A DNA stretch of 64,000 nt from Hypericum androsaemum (GCA_963995505.1 OZ023181.1:15186221-15250220), one strand, 5' to 3'. Positions 24,608 to 35,875 are shown, counted from the first letter of the stretch. Translations and numbers: made by a program. The notes: generated from the sequence alone by a model not told the origin.

Positions 24608-25059
24608 CCAGCTGTTAAATAAAGGAGAGGGAGCTGCTACCGAGCTTGGAGAGGGAAATTTGAAGTCATAGTTAGAGAGGGAAATTTTGGATGTAGATGG
24701 AGAGGCAAATTTCGCTGCAAGGAGGGAGAAGGGAAATTCTAGAGTTCTTGGATATGATAGTTCTTATATAGTATTATATTGAGATTTTTGAAAAATCTGA
24801 TAAAAATTTGGGATTGTTTAGGTAATTTTTTTGGGATGATGATTCATCCATTAAGTCGCCCATTCATCATGCCACGTCGGACTGAAGAGGCGTCGTTTTG
24901 ATGACATGGCGGTCCATGTAGGTTCGAAAGTCACCCGGACCTAGGCAGGAGTGTAGGTTGAAATTTTTTGAAATAACTTGGACATGATTGATGGTTTTTA
25001 AACTACATGGTCTTATCGCAAAAAATGGAAAACTACAGGATACAAAACTATACCTTTTC

Positions 25060-25852
25060 CTTAAATTTTTATACTACGGCCATTCAAATATTTATTGAAC
25101 CATCAAATCCAAATTTAAATCAGATATGAATTCTAAATGATGGTTAGATTTTTTTAACAAATATTTAAAGTTTTAAAGTCCAACCTTTTGTTAAATTAAA
25201 ATAATATTTCTTTATAAATGCAATATTAATTTATAAAACCACAACTCAAGTGTAGCTGTCAGTGAATCAGCTGAAGTGGGAACTAATTCAACTCTTCTCG
25301 ACTAGCAATGGGAGTGCAATTATTGGCGGAGCGACGTGAAAGCTACTGCCTATAATTAAAACGGAAAATTGCTGGGGGAGAAATTTAAATAATTTTTTAA
25401 AGGACAAGATTACACAATCCTTTCTTATCAACCCCGACTAAGTAAAGCTGTAGAGAAAGAAAGCTCACGAAAAAGGCCGTTGCACTTATGAAGATTCCGA
25501 TGCGAAAACTATTACGCTGCATGCATTTCAAATATTTAATTAAAACATAGGATTATTAACTTTAATCCCAATAAGGCATCTATATAATTAATTGTCCGAA
25601 ATTTTGTGATGTTCCCCCAAACAATCCCACAAAAGACAAAACAAAAATGTAAATTTGGCCTTATCTTTCCAAATAGGGCAGGATCCTAAAATTAAAAGAG
25701 AGCTTCAAGTACACCATGGATCGGGGAGAATTAAATTTGTCAATAAAAAAAAATCAAATCGGTTATTAAAGGGCAAATAATTCAGGGAATCCAGGTCAAA
25801 AGATTCCCCGCTTTTAAAGATAACTAAATAATGCGCAGCCAATTTTTTTCAC
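25060..25852. other. No gene seen
   Basis: AT-rich spacer between the large MULE and the first of three minisatellite elements. No ORF above background and no clear termini. Confidence 0.5.
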
Positions 25853-25861
25853 ATGCATGTT

Positions 25862-26411
25862 GGCATCCGATTCCGTCCTCGACATGTATTTTTGTTCAAG
25901 ACCGTTCTGGCACACGCAATGGGTTGGTCAGTTATGATGTAATAGTAGCTCAATTATGATGTAATGGTTCGACCACGCACTGGGTTGGTCAGTTATGATA
26001 CAATGTTTCGACACGCGCTGGGTTGGTCAGTTATGATGTAATGGGTTGCTCAGTTTTAATAAAATGGTTCGACATACGCTGAGTGGGTCAGTTATGATAC
26101 AATGATTCGACACGCGCTGGGTTAGTCAGTTATGATACAATGGTGTTGTTCGACACGCGCTGAGTTTGTCAGTTATGATACAATGGTTTGGTTCGACATG
26201 TGCTAGGTTGGTCAGTTATGATACAATGATTTCGTTCGACACGCGCTGGGTTGGTCAGTTATGATACAATAGTTTGACACGCGCTGTGTTGGTCAGTTAT
26301 GATACAATGGTTCGCCTAGTTATGATGAAATGGTTTGAACAGTTATGATGAAATAGTTTGCTTTTTTCAGAACGGTCCTAGACAAGGGGGTCCAGGACCA
26401 AATCCGATCCT
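25862..26411. mobile_element. Minisatellite-bearing MULE-like element 2
   Basis: Flanked by the perfect 9-bp direct repeat ATGCATGTT (25853-25861 and 26412-26420). The ends are imperfect inverted repeats: ggcatccgattccgtcctcgac on the left against the reverse complement aggatcggatttggtcctggac on the right, then ccagaacggtc-type words further in (about 25904 and 26368). The interior is almost wholly a minisatellite of roughly 35-40 bp units. Non-coding, 550 bp. Confidence 0.75.
25910..26360. repeat. Minisatellite, 35-45 bp unit (ggttggtcagttatgatacaat core)
   Basis: About ten units of the form gacacgcgctgggttggtca followed by gttatgatacaatg, with spacers of variable length (ttcg, gttgttcg, tttggttcg). 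It ends in two shortened units near 26310-26350. Confidence 0.88.
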
Positions 26412-26540
26412 ATGCATGTTACATTATGAATAAATAATTATAATTCCAGATTATGGAGATTTAAATACTGGATTTTTTCAGAATTAAGATATATTGCGAA
26501 AGATCGAAAAGAAAATGGGCAGTTGTGCCCTCATTCTTTT

Positions 26541-27820
26541 GACATCAGATTCCGTGCTGGAAACCATTTCTCGTACCAAACGGAATAAGGGCTAAAAGGT
26601 CTTTTTATAAAAAATGCGTGTATGTGTGTGTGTGTTGGGGGGGGGGGGGGGGGGGGGGGGGTGTTTGGGTTGTGCGCGCTTGGGTCACAGACTCACAGCT
26701 CATTTATTTATTTTTCATCTTATCCTTATTCGTATGTTATAATGAAACAAATCAAACTGATATATTATTTAACTAATTATATAATTTTTTATTATAAGTA
26801 TTAATTAATCATTTTACGTAACCAAGTATGCCAATTTACATAATCGGGCGTGCCATTTTACGTAACTAGGTATGCCATTTAATCGTAATCGGACCTGTCA
26901 TTTGATTAATTATAAGTTTTATTAAATATTAACTTGGACATGCCATTTGACATAACCTGGGCATGCCATAATAATGTGGGGTGACATAACCTGGGCATGC
27001 CATTTGATATAACCTCGACTTGTAACTCGGTCGACTATTGACTTCAAAGATATTTTCGATATCCTCCACTCCGAATTTGGAGAAGTCATAAACTATAAAG
27101 TTGTAGATATACGTCTCTGCTTTGCACAACAACTTGAATCACCTCAATCAGACTATAGAGTAAGAACTTGTGTTCCCCAAACCAAAATCTATTCTCGTAA
27201 CTCGATTGGCTCTTCAGTTCAAATGTATTTTCGTAATCGTAATCAGACATGCCATTTAATTAATTATTCATATTCGGGTATGCCTTTTTATTTAAACAGG
27301 ACATGTCATTTAATCGTAACCGGGCATGCCATTTAATTAATTATTCATAATTGGGTATGCCTTTTTATATAAAGCGAGATGTCATTTAATTAATTATTCA
27401 TAATCGGGTATGCTTTTTTATCTAAATCGGGCATGCCATTTAATCGTAACTGGGCATGCCAATTTATCATAACTTCGTATCTCCAAAAAGCAAAGTTCAA
27501 TTAAATAATTATAAACCTAACAAAAAAAATATAGAAAAGAAAACCAGTGACGAAGAAACAAAGTAATAAAATTTTCAATAAATTACTATGCATTTAATAA
27601 CATGAGTTACGAAGGGACGATTCTAGAATTTCAAAAAAAAATCAATTAATATGCTTGGCTGAGAGCTCGTGAACCAAAACCCGAAAATGTCATTAAGGAC
27701 ACGTGGCAAAGATCTATCGTTGGATCTTTGCACACGTGTTTCCATAATCCATCCACGGCTCAGATTGATCCCCGCGCGGTGCAGGATCCTCCTATTAGGT
27801 CTCGCACTAATTCCAATGCC
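26541..27820. mobile_element. Minisatellite-bearing MULE-like element 3
   Basis: Flanks cattctttt (26532-26540) and cattcttat (27821-27829) agree at 8 of 9 bases. The ends are weak inverted repeats (gacatcagattccgtgc against ggcattggaattagtgc). Inside it shares with element 1 the AT-rich block aaatcaaactgatatattat, the gccattt minisatellite (about 26810-27010 and 27230-27470) and one roughly 175-bp unit (27025-27200), so it is a relative of element 1. It also carries a run of 25 G. No transposase. Confidence 0.62.
26637..26661 (+). repeat. Poly(G) run of 25 after a GT microsatellite
   Basis: A short gtgtatgtgtgtgtgtgtt microsatellite runs directly into 25 consecutive G. Such a run is rare in plant DNA, prone to polymerase slippage and could form a G-quadruplex. 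The exact length may be an assembly estimate. Confidence 0.9.
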
Positions 27821-27829
27821 CATTCTTAT

Positions 27830-28379
27830 TGCCACATTAAATATATCCCGGAAGAAAGATGAAAATTTGATAATCACATTCACGAATTCCACTGTTTAAA
27901 ATGATGATAACATAGCCAACAATCAACTAATGAAGAGAATTTGACTAAATAGCGAACTATTATTACCAAAGAAATGAAAATCTACATAAAGTGATGAGAA
28001 ATCAGAGGAAAGGGGGAGAGGGAAAAAAAGAGAATTTGAGTAGTGAAGAGAATTTGAGCACTTGAAAAAATAACATATCCGGATATTTATTTGAAAAAAT
28101 TTATAATTTTTAAAAGTTTTATTCAAATCAAAATTAAATTAATCGATTTAGTTTATGTAAGAATATTTTGTATTAAAAAAATATGAAAAGATAATGATGC
28201 CACTATTTTCCCCTTTAGGAAACCCCACGACCCTCCTCCTTAAAATGTAAAACACACTACTTTTATTTATGAACAAGCACAACAGCTGACTTACCATTTT
28301 TGCCATGAAAAACTCAATTCTATCAGTTCCGTAACAGGAATATCTTCGACAATCATCCGTTCTGTTTTAGGACCCTTTC
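27830..28379. other. No gene seen
   Basis: AT-rich. Short ORFs on both strands without recognisable motifs. Confidence 0.45.
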
Positions 28380-28795
28380 TTGGCGTTGGTGGGGACTGGT
28401 GTGACTTGATTAGTTATCCGTTTGTCGCCTGTTTTATTTTGTTTTGTGGGTGCTTTCGGTTTTCTTTGCTGCAAGGCTGTCTTTTGTTCTCCTGGGCTTG
28501 GTTGCTTTTTAGAAGCTCCTCCCCGTCTTTGTATTTGTTTTGTTCTTCTGAGCGTTCTCCTTTTTCTTTTTTATTTTTCTTGATGACGGTGTTGTGTTGT
28601 TTTTGCGGCTCTAACGTCATGATATGTGTTTCTATCAGGGTGCTCTTTCTCGACCACACTTTTTTCACCAAAATTGGTATGGTTGAATTTTAACGAGACC
28701 AACGGTCACAACTTCATTAACACATGGTAGAAAAATACCATACTAAATAGGTTGGATATTCTATGGAGATTAATATATTTACCTTCAAAAAAAAT
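28380..28795 (+). mobile_element. LINE-like 3' end
   Basis: The last 150 bp (28645-28795) match 13011-13175 and end in a short A run. The preceding G/T-rich 260 bp look like a LINE 3' untranslated region. No RT or endonuclease coding is present, so it is a strongly 5'-truncated copy. Left limit uncertain. Confidence 0.45.
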
Positions 28796-29051
28796 TGTAT
28801 CTTCTTGTAAAAGTTTGTCTCTTTTCGTAACAATCTTCCATCTATCTTTACGTTGATATTTTTTATATTAATGTATAGAACTATCCATTTTTCTAATAAG
28901 TAAATTTTTTATAGCACCAATATAATTTTACATTATATGTACAGTTCACCAAAATCCATTAATAGGCAGTAACATGTGCATATATCTATACCAATATAAC
29001 TAGACTCTGACATGAAATTTCCAATGACGATTTGTTATAGTTCACATCCAT

Positions 29052-29503
29052 GGGTCTGGATTGGGCACGGAATGCTCAGATTCCGAACTGTTCGGAATGA
29101 AGACACGCGGGAACTTTTTTACAAACGCGCTAAAATACGGGGACCAAAATGAAAAAAACCACGCACAAACGCAGGCCGGATACAAATGCCATTATCACAC
29201 AACTGTGCATGCCAATATCACATAACTGTGCATGCCACTATCACATAACTGCGCATGCCAGTGTGACCTTTTTGTAAAAATGCTAAAATATGGGGGACCA
29301 AAATGAAAAAAGCCACGCGCGCCATTATCATCAACGGGGACTTGCCACTGTAAAAAATACACATGCCATTATCACATAACTGCGCTTGCCATTATCACAT
29401 AATGGCACTTGACATTATCACATAACTACGCTTGCCACTGCGGTCCCCTTTCACTCCAAACCGTACGGAATCGATTCCTTCACTCCGTGCTCAATCCACT
29501 CCC
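29052..29503. mobile_element. Minisatellite-bearing MULE-like element 4
   Basis: The perfect 9-bp target duplication CACATCCAT (29043-29051 and 29504-29512) flanks a 452-bp element. The terminal inverted repeats are clear: gggtctggattgggcacgga on the left against ggggagtggattgagcacgg, reverse complement of the right end. The interior holds units of the form gccattatcacataactgcg and a repeated ctaaaatacggggaccaaaatg block. Non-coding. The core GGATTG.GCACGG is shared with the ends of element 1. Confidence 0.8.
29180..29440. repeat. Minisatellite, about 23-bp unit (gccattatcacataactg core)
   Basis: About eight units in two blocks (29186-29262 and 29318-29440), separated by a copy of the subterminal word aaaatgaaaaaagccacgcg. 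Related in wording to the arrays in elements 1 and 3. Confidence 0.78.
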
Positions 29504-29512
29504 CACATCCAT

Positions 29513-29940
29513 AGTGCGAAAAGCGTAATTGCTCAGGAGCAATACTATTCATTTTCATTTTCATTTTTAGTCATGTTATGCTTTCATTATTGTTTATGTT
29601 TCAATAAGTAGATAAATATTATTAAACTTATTAAAAAATTAATTGTTTAAAATTTGTTTAATTAATAGGCTTTCTTATTTTAGATCAACTGGAATATGTT
29701 GGATAATCTTAGTTAAAAGAAAAAATTTATAGGTTCCTAAGGTTAGATATAATTTAACCTTAGGAACCTATGAGTTTGTTCCCTAAGAATAATTACGGGA
29801 CCATTTATTTATTTGAGTTCGTAATTTAATTCATATCAACGTCGATCACATTTGGATTTTAGCCATATTCGGTAAGCTAATTCTATCATTCATTCTAATA
29901 TACTTAGTACCAATCCTCGTCCCTAACGAGAAAAATAAAT
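29513..29940. other. No gene seen
   Basis: AT-rich. The word taggttcctaaggttagatata (29731-29752) is followed nearby by its near inverse (29754-29771), a small hairpin of about 18 bp. No coding sequence. Confidence 0.45.
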
Positions 29941-30018
29941 AAAGGGCAAATAAGTCCCTCTATTTATTCAAAAGGTTCATATAAATCTCTATACTTGAAA
30001 GTAGTTCAAATAAGCCCA

Positions 30019-30599
30019 TGTACTATAGGAATTTCTATATTCTACCAAAAACCTTAAGGTAATGGATTGGTGGATTTTTCACAATTATAAACTTGCCCCT
30101 CACTCGTGTTTCAACCGATGTGGTATTCTTAACACGCTCCTTCAAACGAGACTCATCGGATCGAAGATTGCACTGGCTTTGACTTCACCAAAGTGCAAGA
30201 AATGGGGGCCGTGTGAGTTCAACAATGGGTACGGGATCAACCTGCTCTGATACCATGTTAGAGTCTCCATATCTAATCCAAAACCTTAAGGCAATGGGTT
30301 GGTGGATTTTCTACACTTATAAACTTTTCCCCATTCGTGTTTTAACCGATGTGGGATTCTCAACACGCCCCCTCAAACGAGAGCCATTTGGTCGAAGATT
30401 GCACTGGCTTTGACTTCACCCAAAGTGCGAGAAATGAGGGTTGTGCGAGCTCAACAATAGGCACAGGATCAACTCGCTCTGATACTATGTTAGAATCTCC
30501 ATATCCAACCCAAAACCTTAAGGTAATGGATTGGTGAATTTTTCACACTTTATAAACTTGCCCCTCATTCGGGTTTTAACCGATGTGATATTCTCAACA
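30019..30599 (-). mobile_element. Tandem TRIM: three LTRs, two internal domains
   Basis: LTRs at about 30019-30134 (5' worn), 30256-30365 and 30488-30599, each about 110 bp. They end in caaca on + (TGTTGAGAATCCCACATCGG-type start on -). Between them are two internal domains of about 121 bp, each with a primer site complementary to initiator Met tRNA (cctgctctgatacca at 30241-30255, a variant at 30472-30486). A purine tract (gagggggcg read on -) abuts the left LTR of each internal domain. No coding capacity. The serial arrangement suggests recombination between LTRs or tandem insertion. Confidence 0.82.
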
Positions 30600-30959
30600 A
30601 CTTGTTTAAATATGTCAAATAACACTTTGAGAATATTTTTTCGGTCACCTGCGACACGTCATCGGCTGACATGACATCTTTGTCATTTAAAAAAATGCCA
30701 CATCATCTTTAAATTATTTTAAAAATAAAGAAGAAAAGAAGCTTCTTCTATGGTGTTCTTCTTTGCACAATTCTATTATCCAATCACGCAGCTTCATGTG
30801 AAGGTATCAAATCAAAGAAACCTCTAAAAGCGATGAAGAATTGATACTTCATGAGCCAAAGAGATGAATAATTGCTTCATCGCATTTTTCAATTCTCGAT
30901 CGAAAATGTGACATTTCAGATTCCCAATGGTGAATGAAATTGGAATCTCTAGTCCCTAA

Positions 30960-31628
30960 TTACACATAACCTTAAAATCGCCAAACCCTAGAAACTCCTC
31001 GTCTAACCCTAGGGAGTGGCGTCGATGGCGATGGCGACGACGGTATTCTCAACTGGGGGTTTACCGCTGGAGAGAGAAAGTCCAACGGGGAGAGAGAAAG
31101 ACTCTCTCCTTGAGGCGCGGGCGGTCCCGACCGTTGGTGGGAGCGCGGGCTCCCCCTTCTTTCCTCACGTTGTGGGTTCAAAGAGTCTCTCTCTCCCCGT
31201 CGGACTTTCTCTCTCCAGCGGGTCGCGGGGGTTTCAGGGTTCCTCCTTCTCGGCTCTCTCCTCGAGCACTCTGACGGGGCGACGACACAACAGGTCGCTT
31301 GACAGTGGCGGCTCCTTCCTCAGCGGGGCGGCGAGCTGGCGCGATTCTCGACGAGACTCACTCATTGCTTAAGCAGCACGCGCTCTGTCGTCGTCTTACT
31401 TCCTCCTCCACCTCGCACAAGCTTGGTCCTCCCGTGGCTTCCCACCAGCCTCATCGCCTTCCCCAACGCCTCCACCACCTCGGTTCCTCCTCAATTCACA
31501 CAAGCTACGTCGTCGTCTCGAGACTTCGTCATCTCGCTTCCTACTTGATTCGCAAAAGCTTGGTCCTCCTCAATGGTACTGGCTCTAAATTTGGGCTTTG
31601 GTTACGACAAGAGACTGGAATGCTCTAG
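30960..31628 (+). other. GC-rich gene-like segment, no identified product
   Basis: Open frames of 118 codons (31016-31372) and 109 codons (31299-31628) overlap in a GC-rich block. No known domain is visible: the first frame is rich in Ser, Gly and Arg. It begins after ccaaaccctagaaactcc and resembles a 5' leader plus first exon of a plant gene, possibly captured by the surrounding MULE-like element. It contains the 40-bp inverted repeat described separately. Confidence 0.35.
31064..31222. repeat. Inverted repeat, arms about 40 bp, loop about 78 bp
   Basis: The left arm (31064-31104, cgctggagagagaaagtcca then acggggagagag..) is the near-perfect reverse complement of the right arm (31183-31222). 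I count about two or three mismatches or gaps. The transcript would form a long hairpin. Confidence 0.8.
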
Positions 31629-31640
31629 AAAAGTTCTCGA

Positions 31641-31870
31641 AGAAGAAGTAGTCATCGTTTGATATAATTTTGTTTTCTGGGCAGCCTTTGAGAGATAATA
31701 AACATCAAACATGAAAGTTCTCTAGCAGCGTTGTGGTCAATTATTGATGCTTCTAGTTAAATGTTGACATATCCATGGCATCTTGAAATTTATCCTTCTC
31801 TAGTGTCAGGTCTCTTTGTATGTATTCAGGATACTAGGTCTCTTTGTGGCCAATTACTGGTGATCACGTG
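31641..31870. other. No gene seen
   Basis: Short spacer between the GC-rich segment and the LINE. The words ggtctctttgt and ggccaattactgg/ggtcaattattg recur, but no feature could be assigned. Confidence 0.4.
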
Positions 31871-31899
31871 TAGTTCCGCCACTAAGGAAGAACTGTCTT

Positions 31900-34800
31900 A
31901 ATCAAACCCACAATAAGCCGGCCACAATGGTTTGTAGCAATTGCGGCCACTCTGGCAATAGACATTGTGTATAGTCAATAGACATCACAATTGACCTTCA
32001 TCTCCCCAGTCAAGGGTGCAGATCGTGAGGACAAGTTCTGTTCCTGAGCTGCAATGCTTCCACCAGCAACAATAATATTAGCTTGTGCAAATTCCAACAA
32101 CATCGGGTTAGCTTGAGTGGCATTGTGAAGAGGATTTGGCTTAATGTTATTTAAAAAAATCATGCTTTTAGCAAGCCAAATACCACAGTAGATAAACATT
32201 GCAAGAGAAACAAGTATCATGCTGTTTCAACAACTAAAAAAATACCAGCTAACGAAACACAAAAAGTGGGATGGTCCTGCAAATTGAACATTAAACCCAA
32301 AGGCAAGAGAAACTAGGTGGCCCTCGCATGGGGACACTAAAAAAATAGATGGTTGAGATCCCATTCTGGACAAGCTTCCAAACAAAATTTCTAATTTTTG
32401 GAGGGATCCCCAACTTCCAGATTTTTGTTCCAGATCCCAAATCAAAGGGAGTAGGTCCATGTCCACCAGATCTGACAGAACGATTCAAAAGAGATATAGT
32501 CTTAAAAACATGATATCCCTTCTTAACAAAATAGATACCATCCTTAGCATGCATCCAAATTCTCTTATCTGGACAACAAGCCCACCAATCATAACCTTGC
32601 CAATAACCTGATGCTCAGACAAGGAAAAAATATTTTGCAAAATGTCCAATTTCCAGGGTCTAATATGCATGCATACAAGATCAACAACAATATCAAAAGG
32701 TTGGGATTGTGAGATCCTCATTCCAGCCCTGGAATTTGGAAGATCAGGAACTCACGGGTCATTCAAAATATTTGTCCATCTACCATCCCCAATCTTAAGC
32801 AGCTGACCATCAAAGAGAGTTGTTTTCCCCTCAAACAAGCTACTCCAAACTCAGGATGGCCTACACCCCTTAACAAAATCTAGAAGATCATTATGTGGGA
32901 AGTAAAGAACCTTAAGAATTCTAAAGCATAATGAATCAGGTTTATTAAGCAATCTCCACATTAAACACTTTCAGGTCGTTAAATCCCAAACCTCCCGACT
33001 TTTTTGACACAGCCAATTTATCCCAACTTAACCAATGTATTTTCCTTTTCTCAACATCCCCACACCATCAGAGCCAAGAGATAAGGCTATTGATCTTAGA
33101 ACAGAAAGTGTTAGGAGAGCTTAAACATTGCATTAAGTAGTCAGGAATAGAAGATACGTCTACTTTAATTAAAACTTCTCTTCTTGCTCCAAATCCTGTC
33201 AAAGACAAATCCCAGAGCATCCTTCTTATACTTGCTCTAGAAGGAGAGCAATCCAAGGTATTAGTCATCCTGTTTCATCTTCTGCGTTCCAAGGATTGTC
33301 ATGATTTGCTGCTATTTTCTCCTCACTCTCCCACCTGGCAAACTGAATGGATGACTTATGGAAGTTGATTTCATGACCTGAGGACTAAGAAAATAAAACT
33401 AGCACAACTTTAAACATCATAGCCTCATCAACACAAACCCTACCAAAAAATAAAGTGTCATCAACAAATAATATGTGTGTGAGTGGTTGACAGTTCCTAT
33501 TCAAAGTGAAACCTGTAATCTGACCTAGCTGGTTAAAATGATTGATAAAGTGAGCTACAGAGTCACAAATAAAGAGAAAAAGGAAAGGGGAGAGAGGATC
33601 CCCTGCCTAATACCTCTAGAAATTCAAACTAGGGCAATGGCTAACTATTAAAAAAGACACTGTAAGAGACAGATGAAATGCAACCCATTATCCAATTAAT
33701 ACATTTCTCATGAAACTCCAACTTCAATAAAACCTTCTACAAGAATTCCCAACTAACTATATCATATGCTTTCTTAAGATCAGCTTAACAACCATGAAAT
33801 TAGTTTGTTTCCTACCAGCAATTCTAAGGCAATGAAAGACTTCATGAGCCATTACAATGTTGTCATATATATATATCTCTCTTGGACAAAGCCCGCTGAG
33901 GTTTATAGATGGGATCATTCATAAATGGTATTAATCTATTAACTAAAATCTTAGAAACGACTTTATAAGAAAATTTACATAGACCTATGGGTCTAAAGCC
34001 ATGAATATTAGTGGGGTTACTGATCTTTGGAATCAAAGAGATATATGTTCTATTTAAATCTTTTTGAACCGAAGCAGTATCAAAATTTTCAGAGACTAAG
34101 TTAATCAAGTCAAGAGAGACAATCCTCCAATATCTCTGAAAATATGTCCTTGAGAAGCCATGAGGCCCAGGGCCTCTGGTTGCTTCTAATTCAAAAGTTG
34201 CTTTTTTTTAATTTCATCTAAGGAAATGGGTTCAATTAAGTCCAAAGCAACATCAACAGTAACAAGAGTGTGAATACATTAAAGAATGGCAGAGAAGTCA
34301 GTTGTAAATACATATTCTTAAAATGATCATGAACTAAATGTTTTAAATCATCCCCATTATTAATCCATCTACCATCCAGACCCCTTAACTTGACAATTTG
34401 GTTCCATTGTCCAGGCTCCTAACCTCCTAAAGCCAAAACTCCTCAAACTTGAAAGGTCTCTTTCTAATGACAGAGAATTCAGTATCAAGCATCAGTTAGC
34501 AATGATCAGACCCAAATATAGAACCATGTATAATTTGGGCATTAGGAAACAGTATCTCTACTTGATATTACCTAGCATTCTATCTAGCCTCTCTATATTG
34601 TTATCCCTGCCCTCTTTCAAATTGGACCAGGTGAATAGAGAATCCTTAAATCCAAGGTTAATTAATTCCCTTGAGTTAATGAAGTCCATTAGGAGTTCCA
34701 TTTGCCATAAATCATGAGAGAACCCACCTTTCCTCTCCTATGTATTAGCAATAAGGTTGAGATCACCGAAACAAAGCCAACGATCCTCAGGATTCTTACC

Positions 34801-34935
34801 CAACAAAGATAGATTATTCCCAAAACCACGCTTCCTAGGTGTGTTAGGTTCACCATACGCAAAAGAAGTGTACCAAGATTTAGACTTCTTTTTGGAACAC
34901 CAATAAGTATTAAAGCAATACATGTCAGCATACAT
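31900..34935 (-). pseudogene. L1 ORF2 relic: endonuclease C-terminus, RT, zinc region, RNase H
   Basis: The endonuclease piece includes W-L-C-F-G-D-L-N near 34750, close to the conserved GDFN. The RT block at 34108-33863 has NRTYISLIPKI and FRPIGLC, the usual L1 fingers. The catalytic loop reads FVDDTLFFG near 33440-33485, where functional L1 elements normally have F/YADD. The segment 32554-32291 (LGIPPKIRNFVWKL) is the reverse-transcriptase zinc-binding region, and PLTGEMKVNCD at about 32010-31978 starts the RNase H domain. Many stops and frameshifts. Confidence 0.83.
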
Positions 34936-35384
34936 AATTTATAGGGTAAATTACTCTCAAATCTCTCGTATTTGCTTAAATATACTCAAAAGTTCCTTGT
35001 GTTTGCAAAATACATGCCGACGTTCCTCGTTTTTCATTTTATTATACTTTTGGGTCCCTGCCGTCGGGATATTTGATTTTCTTCGACGAAGGCCCACTTG
35101 AAAAGACCAAAATGCTCCTACCACTTAAAAAACAAAAAAATCCTCTCCTTCTCCCTCCACCTTCTTCTTCCTCCCCTTCATCTTCTTCTTTCAACGTTGA
35201 ACCAAAATTAAAAGATTAAAATTCAAACTCAAACCCAAACTTTGTTAGTTAGAATCAAAATAAATTAGAGAATCAAAACTTAAAGACCATAATTTTGAAA
35301 CCCAAATCAATTTCTAAACTTGAAGAACCCTAATTTAATGAATTCATGAAGAACCCTAAATTACAATGAAGACCCATCATCCAC

Positions 35385-35875
35385 AAGAACATTCTCATTT
35401 AGATCCAAGTCCTGACCCCCCCACTTCCACCTCCTACACCCACCACTGCCACTGCAAGCATCCCCCGTCGGCCCTGCAACTCTCCCTCGTGACGTTGTAC
35501 CGATGAAATCTAACCACCGCAATGGCCTCCGCTTCGTCGAGCCCAAGTTCCTCAACTTCTCTACGTGGTTCTCCAACAACCTCTACCAAAACACCTTCCT
35601 CGTCTTCCTCATCCTCATGGTGGACCCAAAATGCACAACTCACATGGGACCCATATGGAATCGGCTCTCGCGACTGTTCTGGAAGAAGTATCCCTCGCTG
35701 GCGTACATTCTACGAGCTTCCTCGAGGTCTGGTAGAATGTGTTGGGGTCGCTGTCAGGGTAGATGTAGACCTTGAAGTCGCACTCCATCAGGGCGTAGTG
35801 GAAGGGAAAGAGCTCTGGGTAGTTGTAGAGGTCGAAGATGTAGTTGTCGGACGACGTCGTGTTAGTGGTCGGTAG
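35385..35875. other. GC-rich insert in outer MULE, possible captured gene fragment
   Basis: GC-rich stretch with overlapping open frames on both strands (35503-35775 and 35522-35875 on +; 35361-35643 on -). The + frame at 35503 has an F-S-T-W-F-S-N-N-L-type segment; no domain was recognised with certainty. Composition unlike the AT-rich flanks fits gene capture by a non-autonomous MULE. The strand of the parental gene is not clear. Confidence 0.4.

Larger units (their letters stand above)
14897..25059 (+). mobile_element. MuDR-type MULE with about 240-bp terminal inverted repeats, heavily nested
   Basis: The left end (14897-15110) and the reverse complement of the right end (about 24850-25059) align over about 220 bp. 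Shared words include ggaaaactacag-like ends, cctacgtggaccaccatgtcatcaaaacgac (about 15033-15063) and gaatgggcga. Flanks ttaatttct (14888-14896) and ttaaatttt (25060-25068) agree at 7 of 9 bases, an imperfect 9-bp target duplication. It encodes a MuDR-like N-terminus on + and a GRF zinc-finger relic on -. The catalytic DDE part is absent. Removing the SIRE solo LTR (17984-24412) leaves about 3.7 kb of MULE. Confidence 0.8.
29941..31640. mobile_element. Probable Pack-MULE relic, one end only
   Basis: The sequence agggcaaataagtccctc..ttcaaataagcccatgta at 29941-30018, resuming after the TRIM as acttgtttaaatatgtcaaataacac and then cgacacgtcatcggctgacatgac, is typical of a plant MULE terminal repeat. 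It is followed by GC-rich, gene-like sequence (30960-31640) unlike its surroundings. A matching right terminal repeat was not found, so the call is tentative and the right limit is set where GC content drops. Confidence 0.4.

Noticed and set aside
30210..30260. A tRNA gene suggested by ctctgatacca
   Set aside because: This is the complement of the initiator tRNA primer site of a TRIM. No cloverleaf can be formed around it.
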